The notes: generated by a model not told the origin, from the letters alone. Positions 47,234-56,965 are shown, numbered from the stretch's first letter. The stretch is 64,000 bases of DNA from an uncultured Clostridia bacterium (GCA_934754375.1 CAKVHT010000001.1:310001-374000); one strand, 5' to 3'. Made by a program: numbers and translations.

Positions 47234-48007
47234 ATGTTATTTGATATACAACACATTCTTTACATGGTGATTTCTAGCATAATTGTTATTCTTTTGCTTG
47301 TTTTATTTAAATTTTTTGTAAAACAACAAAAGTATAAAGACTTGTTGCTACAAATTTTTGCTGTTTTAACCGTTGTTATACATTTTTCAAGTTTGTATGT
47401 TGACTATTTTAAAACTGGGACTGCGGTTGTTGAGGCACCAATGTTGTTGCCAATTTATCCATGTAATGTGGCAATGTGGTTATTAGTTATTTCTGCGTTT
47501 TGGAAGAATAAAAACTCTAAAGTGTTTTCAATTATTGCTGAATTCACATTTTACTTAGGCATTGTTGGTGCGGTTGTTGGTATAATGCTAAATGAAATTT
47601 ATGCTAACAATCCAACTCTTGCTGATTGGGACGTTTTAAAAGGCTTGTTGTCACACTCAACAATGCTTGTTGGCTGTGTATATCTCTTGTCTGGTGGGTA
47701 TATAAAAATTCGTGTTAAAAATACAATTAGTGTTTTGTTTGGGCTTTTGCTATTGCTTGTTGATGGTGGAATAATAATTGCCTTGCACAAAATGTTTAAT
47801 TTAACACCACCAAATTGTATGTATTTACTCAGCAATCCGGTTCCAAATTTGCCGTGGCTTAATACATTTGTTATTGGAATTATTGGTTTGATTATTGTTT
47901 TCTTAATCGGTGTGATTGTTGAACAAATTGCACTGCCAAAACAAGACAGGTGGTACTCCAAATTTAAAAAGAAAAATCAGAATATAGAGAATAAGGAAGG
48001 AGAATAA
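47234..48007 (+). CDS. YwaF-like integral membrane protein 1
   Basis: A 257-residue protein with about seven membrane helices, resembling the YwaF/TIGR02206 family: FDIQHILYMV start, a LPIYPCNVAMWL block in helix 3 and LLSHSTMLVGCVYLL. The family function is unknown. No Shine-Dalgarno. The next gene, a paralogue, starts three bases after its stop, so the two are co-transcribed and may form a heteromer. Confidence 0.75.
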   Translation: MLFDIQHILYMVISSIIVILLLVLFKFFVKQQKYKDLLLQIFAVLTVVIHFSSLYVDYFKTGTAVVEAPMLLPIYPCNVAMWLLVISAFWKNKNSKVFSIIAEFTFYLGIVGAVVGIMLNEIYANNPTLADWDVLKGLLSHSTMLVGCVYLLSGGYIKIRVKNTISVLFGLLLLLVDGGIIIALHKMFNLTPPNCMYLLSNPVPNLPWLNTFVIGIIGLIIVFLIGVIVEQIALPKQDRWYSKFKKKNQNIENKEGE

Positions 48008-48010
48008 ATT

Positions 48011-48811
48011 ATGGCAGAATTCTTAAAAAAATTATTTGGCTCATCATCGGGCAAAGTTGAAATAACATTGTTTTCAATATGGCATATATTGTACATTGTT
48101 TTAATTATTGGTTTGGCAATAAGTGCACATTTTATCCTTAGACATAAATCAGATAAAGCAAAACAAACAACATTAAATGTGCTTGCATATTTAATTATCG
48201 GCACATATCTGCTTGATTTCTTTATTATGCCATTTTCTCAAGGTAAGATTGATATTGATAAGTTGCCATTTCACATTTGCACACTTACAGGCATATTTAT
48301 ACCTTTTGTTCAATTCAACAAAAAGTTTAAACCTATAAAAAATGTTATCACATGCTTTGCCATTGTTTCATCTTTGATGTACATTACATATCCAGGTTCA
48401 GCATTGGGTGGGGTAACACCTTGGTGTTATAAAGTTGTTCAAACATTTGTTTTCCACGGGTTTGTTTTTGCTTGGGGTTTGCTTAGTGTTTCACTTAAAC
48501 AAGCAGAGTTCAAATGGAAAGACATTTGGCAAGAAGCAGTCGGCTTGGTGGTGATGGTTGCTTGGGCAGCATTAGGCAATTTTGCATACAATGGTATCCC
48601 AGACGGACATCACTATGATTGGTTCTTTATCACAGGCTCAACATTTCCATTTATTCCAAAAGGTTTGATGCCATTATGCACATTTATTGCAGTTTTCGCT
48701 ATGTGCGCAATAATTTTCTTGATTGATTTCGTTGTTAAAAAGATTTCAGCAAAAATTTCAAAAAACAAATCAAATTTAAACTTGGAAGAAAAATCTAAAA
48801 CTGAAAATTGA
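48011..48811 (+). CDS. YwaF-like integral membrane protein 2
   Basis: A 266-residue paralogue of the preceding protein with about seven membrane helices: SIWHILYIV start, KLPFHICTLTGIF (matching the P-C-N helix of copy 1), and a GNFAYNGIPDGHHYDWFF loop. AGGAG lies in the end of copy 1. The tail is Lys/Asn-rich. Function unknown. The tandem pair is bracketed by two similar terminators. Confidence 0.75.
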   Translation: MAEFLKKLFGSSSGKVEITLFSIWHILYIVLIIGLAISAHFILRHKSDKAKQTTLNVLAYLIIGTYLLDFFIMPFSQGKIDIDKLPFHICTLTGIFIPFVQFNKKFKPIKNVITCFAIVSSLMYITYPGSALGGVTPWCYKVVQTFVFHGFVFAWGLLSVSLKQAEFKWKDIWQEAVGLVVMVAWAALGNFAYNGIPDGHHYDWFFITGSTFPFIPKGLMPLCTFIAVFAMCAIIFLIDFVVKKISAKISKNKSNLNLEEKSKTEN

Positions 48812-48858
48812 TAACGATTTATTGATAAAAAAATAATTTATATGTTTAAATAAATAAA

Positions 48859-48916
48859 AAGCAACTGTGTTTAGTGTAAAGTTTTAAAACTTTATTAAAT
48901 CAGTTGCCTTTTTTTT
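48859..48916 (+). terminator. Terminator with nested stems (copy 2)
   Basis: GCAACTG (48861-48867) pairs with CAGTTGC (48901-48907), enclosing the perfect palindrome TAAAGTTTTAAAACTTTA (48877-48894), then T's. Related to 47152-47206. Confidence 0.75.
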
Positions 48917-48959
48917 GCCTGTTTTGTATCATATAAAAGTAAATTTTAAAAGGAGTTAT

Positions 48960-51602
48960 ATGAAAAAGTATGTTTACTTATTCAGCGAAGGCGATGCATC
49001 AATGCGTGAATTGCTTGGCGGTAAAGGTGCTAACCTTGCTGAAATGACAAAAATTGGTTTGCCAGTGCCACAAGGCTTTACAATTTCAACCGAAGCCTGC
49101 ACACAATACTATGAAGATGGTAGGCAAATCAATGCTGGTATTCAAGCAGAAATTATGGAATACATTGCCAAAATGGAAAAAATCACAGGCAAAAAATTTG
49201 GTGACAAAGAAAATCCATTGTTGGTGTCTGTTCGTTCAGGTGCTAGGGCATCAATGCCAGGTATGATGGACACAATTTTGAATCTTGGTTTGAATGATGA
49301 AGTTGTTGAAACTTTGTCACGCAAAAGCAACAATCCACGTTGGGCATGGGACTGCTATCGCAGATTTATCCAAATGTTCAGTGACGTGGTTATGGAAGTT
49401 GGCAAAAAATATTTTGAAAAACTTATCGACCAACTTAAAGCACGTAAAGGTTACACAAGTGACCTTGACATGGGTGCTGAAGATTTAAAAGAACTTGCAA
49501 CAGAATTTAAAGCAGAATACAAAAAGCAATTGGGTAAAGACTTCCCAGTTGACCCAAAAGAACAACTTTTCGAAGCAATTAAAGCAGTTTTCCGCAGTTG
49601 GGATAACCCACGTGCAAACATTTATCGTATGGACCACGATATCCCTTATAGCTGGGGTACAGCTGTCAATGTGCAAATGATGGCATTTGGTAACATGGGC
49701 GAAACATCTGGCACCGGTGTTGCTTTCACACGTAACCCTGCAACAGGTGAAAAAGGCTTGATGGGCGAATTTTTGATGAATGCACAAGGCGAAGACGTTG
49801 TTGCTGGTGTGCGTACACCAATGCCTATTGCAAGAATGGCTGAAATTTTGCCAGAATGTTATGAAGAATTTAAAAAGATTTGCGATACTCTTGAACATCA
49901 CTATCGTGATATGCAAGATATGGAATTTACAATTGAAGATAAAAAACTTTACATGCTTCAAACACGTAACGGCAAACGTACCGCTGCTGCAGCAATTAAA
50001 ATCGCTTGCGATTTGATTGACGAAGGTATGATTAGCGAAAAAGAAGCTTTAATGCAAATTGATGCTAAATCTCTTGATATGCTTTTGCACCCAACTTTTG
50101 ATGCTGAAGCACTTAAATATGCTGACAAAAACAATGTTGTTGGCAAAGGTATTGCTGCCAGCCCAGGCGCTGCTGCTGGTACAATTGTATTTACTGCAGA
50201 AGATGCGGTAAAAGAGGGCAAAGCAGGCAAAAAAGTTGTGCTTGTACGTCTTGAAACAAGCCCAGAAGATATCGAGGGCATGAAATATAGCCAAGGTATC
50301 TTAACAGTTCGTGGTGGTCAAACATCTCACGCAGCCGTTGTTGCACGTGGCATGGGAACATGCTGTGTTTCAGGTTGTGGAGACATCAAAATGGACGAAG
50401 AAAACAAGTGCTTTACACTTGCAGGCAAAGTTTATCATGAAGGTGATGGCATTTCTCTTGATGGTTCAACAGGCAAAATTTATAACTGTATCATCAAAAC
50501 AGTTCCAGCAGACCCTAATAGTGGTTATTTTGGACGTATCATGCGTTTGGCGGATAAATACAAAGCCCTTGGCGTAAAAACAAATGCAGATACACCAGCC
50601 GATGCAGAACGTGCTGCTGAACTTGGCGCTCAAGGCATTGGTTTGTGCCGTACAGAACACATGTTCTTTGACCCTGCACGTATTGGTGCATTCCGTGAAA
50701 TGATTTGTGCTGATACAGTTGAAGAACGTGAACATGCTTTATCAAAAATTGAACCTATGCAACAGGCAGACTTTGAAGGTTTGATGGAAGCACTTAAAGG
50801 TCAACCTGTTACAATCCGTTTCTTGGATCCACCTCTTCACGAATTTGTTCCAACCAGTGAGGAAGATATCAAAGAATTGGCAAAGACACAAGGCAAAACT
50901 GTTGCTCAAATCAAACAACTTATTGCAGACTTGCATGAATTTAACCCAATGATGGGGCACCGTGGTTGCCGTTTGGCAGTTACTTACCCAGAAATTGCTG
51001 TTATGCAAACAAAAGCAGTTATCAAGGCTGCAATTGCTGTTCAAAAACGTCACCCAGATTGGAAAGTTGTTCCTGAAATTATGATTCCACTTGTTGGTGA
51101 AATTAAAGAACTTCAATTTGTTAAACGTGTTGTTGTTGACACTGCAGATAAGGTTATTGCTGATGCAAAATCAAATCTTAAATATGAAGTTGGCACAATG
51201 ATTGAAATCCCACGTGCTGCTTTGACTGCTGATGAAATTGCAAAAGATGCTGATTTCTTCTGCTTTGGTACAAACGACTTAACACAAATGACATTCGGTT
51301 TCAGCCGTGATGATGCTGGCAAATTCTTGCCTTCATACTATGCAAACAAAATTTATGAAAGCGACCCATTTGCTCGTCTTGACACAAACGGTGTTGGCAA
51401 ACTTATGGAACTTTCAATTCAACTTGGCAAATCAACAAATCCAAAACTTCACACAGGTATTTGTGGCGAACATGGTGGTGACCCTTCAAGCATTGAATTT
51501 TGTCACAAAATTGGTCTTGATTATGTAAGTTGCTCACCATATCGTGTGCCAATTGCACGTTTGGCTGCAGCACAAGCAAACATCAAATTTCCAAGGAAAT
51601 AG
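48960..51602 (+). CDS. ppdK: Pyruvate, phosphate dikinase
   Basis: An 880-residue PPDK interconverting pyruvate + ATP + phosphate and PEP + AMP + PPi. Nucleotide-binding domain at the N-terminus (GGKGANLAEM), the swivelling phosphohistidine domain with H457 in GGQTSHAAVVARG, and the C-terminal PEP/pyruvate barrel (GLCRTEHMFF, GTNDLTQMTFG, CGEHGGDP). AAAGGAG precedes ATG 48960. Codon usage is tidy, as in highly expressed genes. In fermenters it often replaces or reverses pyruvate kinase. Confidence 0.97.
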   Translation: MKKYVYLFSEGDASMRELLGGKGANLAEMTKIGLPVPQGFTISTEACTQYYEDGRQINAGIQAEIMEYIAKMEKITGKKFGDKENPLLVSVRSGARASMPGMMDTILNLGLNDEVVETLSRKSNNPRWAWDCYRRFIQMFSDVVMEVGKKYFEKLIDQLKARKGYTSDLDMGAEDLKELATEFKAEYKKQLGKDFPVDPKEQLFEAIKAVFRSWDNPRANIYRMDHDIPYSWGTAVNVQMMAFGNMGETSGTGVAFTRNPATGEKGLMGEFLMNAQGEDVVAGVRTPMPIARMAEILPECYEEFKKICDTLEHHYRDMQDMEFTIEDKKLYMLQTRNGKRTAAAAIKIACDLIDEGMISEKEALMQIDAKSLDMLLHPTFDAEALKYADKNNVVGKGIAASPGAAAGTIVFTAEDAVKEGKAGKKVVLVRLETSPEDIEGMKYSQGILTVRGGQTSHAAVVARGMGTCCVSGCGDIKMDEENKCFTLAGKVYHEGDGISLDGSTGKIYNCIIKTVPADPNSGYFGRIMRLADKYKALGVKTNADTPADAERAAELGAQGIGLCRTEHMFFDPARIGAFREMICADTVEEREHALSKIEPMQQADFEGLMEALKGQPVTIRFLDPPLHEFVPTSEEDIKELAKTQGKTVAQIKQLIADLHEFNPMMGHRGCRLAVTYPEIAVMQTKAVIKAAIAVQKRHPDWKVVPEIMIPLVGEIKELQFVKRVVVDTADKVIADAKSNLKYEVGTMIEIPRAALTADEIAKDADFFCFGTNDLTQMTFGFSRDDAGKFLPSYYANKIYESDPFARLDTNGVGKLMELSIQLGKSTNPKLHTGICGEHGGDPSSIEFCHKIGLDYVSCSPYRVPIARLAAAQANIKFPRK

Positions 51603-51680
51603 TAAATAAATTGTGTTAATAAATTTTTAGAACTTTGTGTGATTGGGCGATCTTGTGAATGTGAAAATTTATAATAAACA

Positions 51681-51709
51681 AAAAATCTCTCTTGCCGAGA
51701 GATTTTTTA
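51681..51709 (+). terminator. ppdK terminator
   Basis: AAAAATCTCT - CTTGCCG - AGAGATTTTTT. Confidence 0.88.
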
Positions 51710-51826
51710 AACAAAGTTATAATCTATAAAAGAGTTATTTTAATTGACAAGACAATGATTGTTAAGTTAATATAATGATATATTATTGTTCGCAGTTGCA
51801 AACAGTATTAAAAAAGAGGGGGAAAA

Positions 51827-52783
51827 ATGAAAGGTAAAAAGATATTATCAGTTTTGGCGGCTTCTGCATTAATCGCACCGTTGGCTTTGTGTTTTACAGG
51901 GTGTAAAAAAGCTAAAAAGTTTGATATTAACGCAAAAGATGTGTATGCTATCTCAGCAGTATCTAGTGTTAACTATTTGATGAACTTGGAAGAAGTTAAA
52001 ACAGACACTCAAAATACAGCAACTAGATATTTAGATGCAACAATTGAAAGCACGGCACGTCCATCAAGTTTAACAGATAGCAACATTGAGAGCATTAAAG
52101 ATTGTTTGGAACTTTTTGATTCAGTTATTGAAAGTGGAAAAGTCAACCAAGCAACAGCAAAAAATAATGATCCTACCGGTGAATTTGCAACATATACCTT
52201 TGTTATGACTATCAATTTGCCAGGTATGAATGAAAGTTTTAAAATGTACTATAATGAAGTTGAAACGGAAACCAATCGTAAAGTTGAGGACGAAAAAGAA
52301 GAGGTTGAAGTATCAACTACACTTGAAGGGGTAATGGCAGTTGGAGAAACACGTTTTGATATGACCGGTAAACGTGAATTTGAGCAAGAAGGCAATGAAA
52401 AGGAATCTTCAATTGAGTTTACAACAAAAAGCAGAACAAACAGCCAAAACTATGTTGTGATTAAACAATCTGTTGAAGAAAAAAATGGAGAAACAGAACT
52501 TGAATATGAATATCAAGTTTACAATAACGGAACAAAAGTTTTGGATTTAGAAACAGAAATCGAGTTCGAAAATGATAAAATTGAACTTGAATTTAAATTA
52601 AAAAATGTAACAAGTGGCATGTTGGAAAAAACATTGTATAAAATAACAAAAGGTAGTGCGGAAGGTATATTCAATGTTAGTTACACAATCAACAACACAA
52701 CTGACACTTTTGTTGTGAAAAAAACAACAACAGGATACACATTTACTTATTCAAATAACTTTTGTGAAGAAATTAAGTTTTAG
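51827..52783 (+). CDS. Lipoprotein of unknown function
   Basis: A 318-residue exported protein with a lipoprotein signal: basic start MKGKK, hydrophobic core, lipobox LCFTGC with C26. The mature part is rich in Glu/Lys/Thr with a repeating beta pattern, like many Clostridia lipoproteins of unknown role. AGAGGGGG precedes the ATG. A terminator follows. No adjacent partner suggests a function. Confidence 0.75.
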   Translation: MKGKKILSVLAASALIAPLALCFTGCKKAKKFDINAKDVYAISAVSSVNYLMNLEEVKTDTQNTATRYLDATIESTARPSSLTDSNIESIKDCLELFDSVIESGKVNQATAKNNDPTGEFATYTFVMTINLPGMNESFKMYYNEVETETNRKVEDEKEEVEVSTTLEGVMAVGETRFDMTGKREFEQEGNEKESSIEFTTKSRTNSQNYVVIKQSVEEKNGETELEYEYQVYNNGTKVLDLETEIEFENDKIELEFKLKNVTSGMLEKTLYKITKGSAEGIFNVSYTINNTTDTFVVKKTTTGYTFTYSNNFCEEIKF

Positions 52784-52804
52784 TTTATTTAAAGTTTAGT
52801 TAAA

Positions 52805-52833
52805 AGAATCTCTCAGTTAAGAGAGATTTTTTT
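52805..52833 (+). terminator. Lipoprotein gene terminator
   Basis: AATCTCTC - AGTTAA - GAGAGATT then T's. Its AATCTCTC arm resembles that of the ppdK terminator. Confidence 0.88.
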
Positions 52834-52869
52834 ATGTAGTGTTAAATTTATTTAACCTTTAAGGGAATA

Positions 52870-52900
52870 AAAAAACACAAGTAGCATACACTTGTGTTTT
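52870..52900 (-). terminator. Terminator of the tRNA pair
   Basis: AAAACACAAGT (52872-52882) pairs with ACTTGTGTTTT (52890-52900). On the minus strand it follows tRNA-Leu and ends in a T-run. Confidence 0.85.
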
Positions 52901-52904
52901 CGAG

Positions 52905-52990
52905 TGGTCCCGAAGGTCGGGGTCGAACCGACATGATATTGCTATCGCAAGATTTTGAGTCTTGTGCGTCTGCCATTTCGCCACTTCGGG
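52905..52990 (-). tRNA. tRNA-Leu (anticodon CAA)
   Basis: An 86-base tRNA including encoded CCA. Acceptor CCCGAAG/CTTCGGG with discriminator A, a D-arm starting TGGCG, anticodon stem CAAGA/TCTTG with loop CTCAAAA (anticodon CAA, reads UUG), a long variable arm typical of class II tRNAs, and T-loop GTTCGA. It follows tRNA-Cys by six bases on the same transcript. Confidence 0.95.
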
Positions 52991-52996
52991 ATATTT

Positions 52997-53071
52997 TGGA
53001 GGCACCAACCAGATTTGAACTGGTGAGTGAAGGTTTTGCAGACCTTTGCCTTACCACTTGGCGATGGTGCC
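52997..53071 (-). tRNA. tRNA-Cys (anticodon GCA)
   Basis: A 75-base tRNA including encoded CCA. Acceptor starts GGCACCA, discriminator is T as usual for Cys, anticodon stem AAGGT/ACCTT with loop CTGCAAA (anticodon GCA), T-loop GTTCAAA. First gene of the pair. The rest of the 515-bp gap 52784-53298 holds only the terminators, the tRNA promoter and the abrB promoter. Confidence 0.95.
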
Positions 53072-53093
53072 ATATTGTGCTTAAAACTCTATT

Positions 53094-53122
53094 AGTATAT
53101 ATGAAAAATTAAAAAAAAGCAA
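53094..53122 (-). promoter_or_regulatory. tRNA-Cys/tRNA-Leu promoter
   Basis: Minus strand: TTGCTT (53117-53122), 17 bp, TATACT (53094-53099). Confidence 0.7.
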
Positions 53123-53242
53123 CACTTTTTGTTAAAGTTTTTAAAATTTATAATTATATTAATTTAAGTCAATTTAACAAAAGAAATTTTCATATTAATT
53201 GTTGGAAAAGTAAGAAAAAGTTTACTTTTTTTGTTAATTTTC

Positions 53243-53272
53243 TTGACTTGTTGTTAAATATTGCGGTAGAGT
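53243..53272 (+). promoter_or_regulatory. abrB-ABC operon promoter
   Basis: TTGACT (53243-53248), 18 bp, TAGAGT (53267-53272). Leader about 20 bases with AAGGAG. Confidence 0.5.
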
Positions 53273-53298
53273 AAAATTGTAAAATATAAGGAGAATGT

Positions 53299-53520
53299 AT
53301 GGCAATAAAAAAGAAAGAGCAAGACAAATTTTTGTGGACAGTAAAAGTTAGTGAAAAGGGACAAATTGTTATTCCAAAACAGGCTCGTGAAGAATTTAAT
53401 ATTAAAGAAGGCGACATGCTTTTGTTGCTTGGCGATAAATCAAAAGGGATTGCCATTGCAAAATATGATGATTATCTAAAGTTTGCAGAAGCAATTTTTA
53501 AAGCAAACAAGGGGGAATAA
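53299..53520 (+). CDS. AbrB-family regulator
   Basis: A 73-residue SpoVT/AbrB-type swapped-hairpin DNA-binding protein: VKVSEKGQIVIPKQAREEFNIKEGDMLLLLGD covers the whole domain. AAGGAG precedes the ATG. Its stop is one base before the ABC ATPase start, so it probably controls the transporter operon it heads, possibly by autoregulation. Confidence 0.9.
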   Translation: MAIKKKEQDKFLWTVKVSEKGQIVIPKQAREEFNIKEGDMLLLLGDKSKGIAIAKYDDYLKFAEAIFKANKGE

Positions 53521-53521
53521 A

Positions 53522-54238
53522 ATGTTAGAAATCAAAAATTTAACAAAAAAATATGGAGATAAGGTTGCCGTTGATGATCTAAGTTTGACAGTGGAATCTG
53601 GGCAAATTTGCGCATTTATTGGGCATAATGGCGCAGGCAAAACCACAACATTAAAAGCAATTGCAGGAATTTTGAATTTCGAGCAAGGTGAAATCAAAAT
53701 TGATGGTATTGATGTAAAATCAAATCCAATGGAAGCAAAACGCATTTTGGCATATTTGCCAGATAATCCTGATTTGTACGATTATTTAACAGGGATAGAG
53801 TATTTGAATTTTATTGCAAATATTTTTAAGTTATCCGTGCCTGAACGTAAAGAAAAAATTGAGCAATACGCAAAACGCATTGGCATTTATGATGCTTTGC
53901 AGAGCCAAATTTCATCATATAGCCATGGCATGAAACAAAAATTGGCGCTAGTATCCGCATTAATACATAGTCCACGTCTTTTGCTTTTAGACGAGCCATT
54001 TGTCGGTCTTGACCCAATTAGTAGCCATGAAATGAAATTGATTATGCAGGAAATGGCAAAAGCAGGGGCAACCATATTTTATTCTACGCATGTGCTAGAT
54101 GTTGCAGAAAAAATTTGTGACCAAGTTGCAATAATCAAGCAAGGAAAACTGGTTGTGTTTGGCAAAATGGAAGATGTGAAAGGCATGCAAAGCCTTGAAA
54201 ACGTGTTCTTGGAGTTGGAAAATGACAAACACGATTAA
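53522..54238 (+). CDS. ABC transporter ATPase (ABC-2 type exporter)
   Basis: A 238-residue ABC ATPase with all motifs intact: Walker A GHNGAGKTT, Q-loop region YLPDNPDLYDYLTG, signature SYSHGMKQK, Walker B LLLLDEPFVGLD, H-loop STHV. It belongs with drug/lantibiotic/Na+-type exporters. The start matches the family (MLEIKNLTKKYG) with GGGGG upstream. It overlaps the permease gene by 17 bases. Confidence 0.92.
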   Translation: MLEIKNLTKKYGDKVAVDDLSLTVESGQICAFIGHNGAGKTTTLKAIAGILNFEQGEIKIDGIDVKSNPMEAKRILAYLPDNPDLYDYLTGIEYLNFIANIFKLSVPERKEKIEQYAKRIGIYDALQSQISSYSHGMKQKLALVSALIHSPRLLLLDEPFVGLDPISSHEMKLIMQEMAKAGATIFYSTHVLDVAEKICDQVAIIKQGKLVVFGKMEDVKGMQSLENVFLELENDKHD

Positions 54239-55811
54239 CTTAACAAAAATTTACATCAAGGAAACATTAAGCCGAACATTTAACATAAAAGGCAAAAAGA
54301 AATTTAGTTCAACAGCAATGATTATGACATTATTGTTTTTGTTGGTTGCATTCAGCATGGGGTATAACCTTTATGTGATGGCAGACGCAATGAACAAATT
54401 TGGCTTTGCAAAAAATATTATCCTAGTTGGTGGCGTTTTTAGTGCACTTATGGTGTTGATGATAACAATAACAGACACTCAAGGCTATTTTTATAAGACA
54501 AAAGATTTTGAGATGCTTTCAAGTTTGCCTTTAAAACAAAGTGAAATTGTGATTTCAAAACTATTAAGTTCGTACATTGTCACTATTATATATTCTGCAA
54601 TGATATTGATTCCAACTTTTGTTGTTTATTTTATTTTTTGCAAGATTACACTAGCAAATGTAATATTTGCATTGTTGGCATTATTGTTAGTGCCAGCATT
54701 TAGTCAACTTTTGTGCAGTGTTTTTGCATGGCTAATCAATATTATTTCTTCTAGAATGAAAAATAAAATGCTAATGCGTAGCATTTTGAGTGTGATGTTC
54801 GCCATTGGCATGATGGTTATGATTTATTTTGCAAACAGCCAGGCAATGACAGCCATGCTTTCAGTTGAAACTCCACTTTGGTTTAAAATTGTGTTTCCCC
54901 ATATATATTTTTTGATGACGGCTTTAAGCCAAAGTTCTATTGTCCAATATGTCTTTTTTGTGGCAATATGTATTTCTTTGATGTTAATTACAATTGGAAT
55001 AATAATGTTGGGGTACAATAAAATCAATAAAAATTTACTTGTCTCAACAAATAAAAAATCATCAAAAACAAAACCTATTCTTTACAAACAGAAAAGTGTT
55101 TTTGCAACACTTCTAAATAGGGAAGCCAAAGGTTTTGTAATGAGTCCAACTTATCTTATGAACGGTATCATGGGGTCGTTGCTTGCCATTGTGTTGTCTT
55201 TTACGATGTATGGTATATTTAAATCTATCCCGAATAATCCAATTTCTGTTTCAATTTTTGTTGCGCTAGAAGTCTTTACAATTCCGCTATGTATGGGTAT
55301 CTCACCCACAACGTCAGTTTCAATTTCAATGGAAGGCACACGATTTTTAAATCTAAAAAGCATGCCAGTTAAATTTGGTGATATTGCAAACAGTAAAATT
55401 ATGTTTAATATTTTGCTTAATTTGCCTTGTCTGTTGGTTGGAGAAATAGGTTTTTGTTGCCTTATGCAATTAAATATCTTAACAAGTGTTTTAATTGTTT
55501 TGTTCAGTGTGATATATTTGATTATGTGTTCTGGTTTAGGTTTGCTTATTAATTTGCGCTTTCCAAAACTCAACTGGACAAACGAGGCTCAGGCTTCAAA
55601 GCAGGGGTTAAGCCTGCTTTTAACTATGTTTATAGATGTGTTTGTCTGTTTGTTGCCTATGATATTGTTTTTTGTGTTTTTGCAAAACATACCAACAATG
55701 AATATAAATGTCTTTATAGGATTGTCAATTATCCCAGTGGCAATACTGCTTCTTGTCGCTTATGTATTGCTGGCTACAATTGGCAACAAACTATACCAAA
55801 CAATTAAATAA
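54222..55811 (+). CDS. ABC-2-like exporter permease
   Basis: A 529-residue protein with about twelve membrane helices in two halves, separated by a hydrophilic segment (about 275-305). It resembles the large putative ABC exporter permeases of Clostridia (EcsB/ABC-2 relatives). GGAG precedes ATG 54222, inside the ATPase gene. The exported substrate cannot be told from sequence. AbrB and the ATPase upstream complete a three-gene operon. Confidence 0.82.
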   Translation: MTNTINLTKIYIKETLSRTFNIKGKKKFSSTAMIMTLLFLLVAFSMGYNLYVMADAMNKFGFAKNIILVGGVFSALMVLMITITDTQGYFYKTKDFEMLSSLPLKQSEIVISKLLSSYIVTIIYSAMILIPTFVVYFIFCKITLANVIFALLALLLVPAFSQLLCSVFAWLINIISSRMKNKMLMRSILSVMFAIGMMVMIYFANSQAMTAMLSVETPLWFKIVFPHIYFLMTALSQSSIVQYVFFVAICISLMLITIGIIMLGYNKINKNLLVSTNKKSSKTKPILYKQKSVFATLLNREAKGFVMSPTYLMNGIMGSLLAIVLSFTMYGIFKSIPNNPISVSIFVALEVFTIPLCMGISPTTSVSISMEGTRFLNLKSMPVKFGDIANSKIMFNILLNLPCLLVGEIGFCCLMQLNILTSVLIVLFSVIYLIMCSGLGLLINLRFPKLNWTNEAQASKQGLSLLLTMFIDVFVCLLPMILFFVFLQNIPTMNINVFIGLSIIPVAILLLVAYVLLATIGNKLYQTIK

Positions 55812-55906
55812 AAACCACATTCACTATAACACTTTAAATTAAAGATGTTATATCCTGCAGGTTGAAAAAAACTTTAAACACCGTTTTAATTGTTATTGTT
55901 TGAAAC

Positions 55907-55942
55907 AAAAAAGGAACAAAATTGTGATAATGTTCCTTTTTT
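55907..55942. terminator. Bidirectional terminator between convergent genes
   Basis: AAAAAAGGAACA (55907-55918) pairs with TGTTCCTTTTTT (55931-55942). Confidence 0.85.
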
Positions 55943-56024
55943 CATATTTATTTTTGAAAAAAAATTTAGCTGTGAAAACCTTTATAAAATGTTTTGCAAG
56001 CAACCTTTCTAGATTTGATTATAT

Positions 56025-56732
56025 TTACACATTAGTGTCTTTTGTAAAACATTCTTCTAAAGAAAAGTAAGCATTTCTTGTGTGTTTATTGTATCTTGAA
56101 AAATAGTCAAGGGCAATCATTAAGGAGAAGACAAGTTTTTTATCGTTTTGTTCACTAGCAATGTAAAGTGAGTTTAAAAGCATAGTGAATTCTTCTTTCT
56201 CATTCATCTTTAATTTATAACTATCAACATTTGAAATTATGAGCCTTATTGTTGTCATGATTTTGTTATAATAATTTTTTTGATAGTCATTTGCGGTCAC
56301 GATAATGTGGCGCTTTGAGTAAAGAGAGTTGATTGCGGATTTGAAAGGCAAAATGATGTTTTCCGCAAACAATTTAAATTCTTGTCCAACAGCATCTTCA
56401 GTCTTAAAAAATTTGTTCAAAAAATCATAAAAATCAAGTTCTTTTGAATTGAAACGATAAAGTAGGCTATATACAAAAGCTATAATTAACTTTTCGTCTG
56501 TTGGCATGATTAAAGTGTAAGTTTCGTTATTATTTTCAACTATTGATTGCTTAAAAAAATCAACAAAATCAAATTTGTTTAAGGTTGAAGCCACAATATT
56601 TTTAACTTTTTCATCTGCATCAATAAGTTTTAATATTGAAGCTATTTTAATATCTGCCAAAATGTATTTGCCTGCCACAAACTCATCACAAGCAGTGTTT
56701 AAAGCGGTTAATTCATAAACATTTTCACTCAT
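56025..56732 (-). CDS. Hypothetical helical protein
   Basis: A 235-residue soluble, mostly helical protein with no recognisable motif. A segment LIIAFVYSLLYRF suggests a hydrophobic core, not a membrane helix. GAGG precedes the ATG. It has its own promoter and no partner gene. I assign no function. Confidence 0.55.
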   Translation of the reverse strand: MSENVYELTALNTACDEFVAGKYILADIKIASILKLIDADEKVKNIVASTLNKFDFVDFFKQSIVENNNETYTLIMPTDEKLIIAFVYSLLYRFNSKELDFYDFLNKFFKTEDAVGQEFKLFAENIILPFKSAINSLYSKRHIIVTANDYQKNYYNKIMTTIRLIISNVDSYKLKMNEKEEFTMLLNSLYIASEQNDKKLVFSLMIALDYFSRYNKHTRNAYFSLEECFTKDTNV

Positions 56733-56748
56733 ATAAACCTCTAAATAG

Positions 56749-56777
56749 AGTATAACATCAAAAAGAAATCAACGCAA
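56749..56777 (-). promoter_or_regulatory. Promoter of the hypothetical helical gene
   Basis: Minus strand: TTGCGT (56772-56777), 17 bp, TATACT (56749-56754) with an extended TGt. Leader about 10 bases with GAGG. Confidence 0.6.
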
Positions 56778-56965
56778 GGGAATAATTATTGTTTTAAAAA
56801 GTTGTCTTTTATTGTTGAATATTGTATAATAAACTCGTAAAAGTAATTTTCATTACAAATGATTATAAAAATAAGTGGATTGTTTAGCTTTCTATTTTAA
56901 AAATGTATAATCAAAGTGGTGCTGAATAACTTTTCAAATTAAATATAAGATAATGATGTGCTTAA

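Noticed and set aside
49485..49961. 158-codon open frame antisense to ppdK
   Set aside because: Cys/His/Phe-rich composition typical of a reversed codon pattern; ppdK is certain on the other strand.
52848..53112. Open frames over the tRNA pair on both strands
   Set aside because: They are readings through tRNA-Leu and tRNA-Cys, whose cloverleafs and CCA ends are clear.
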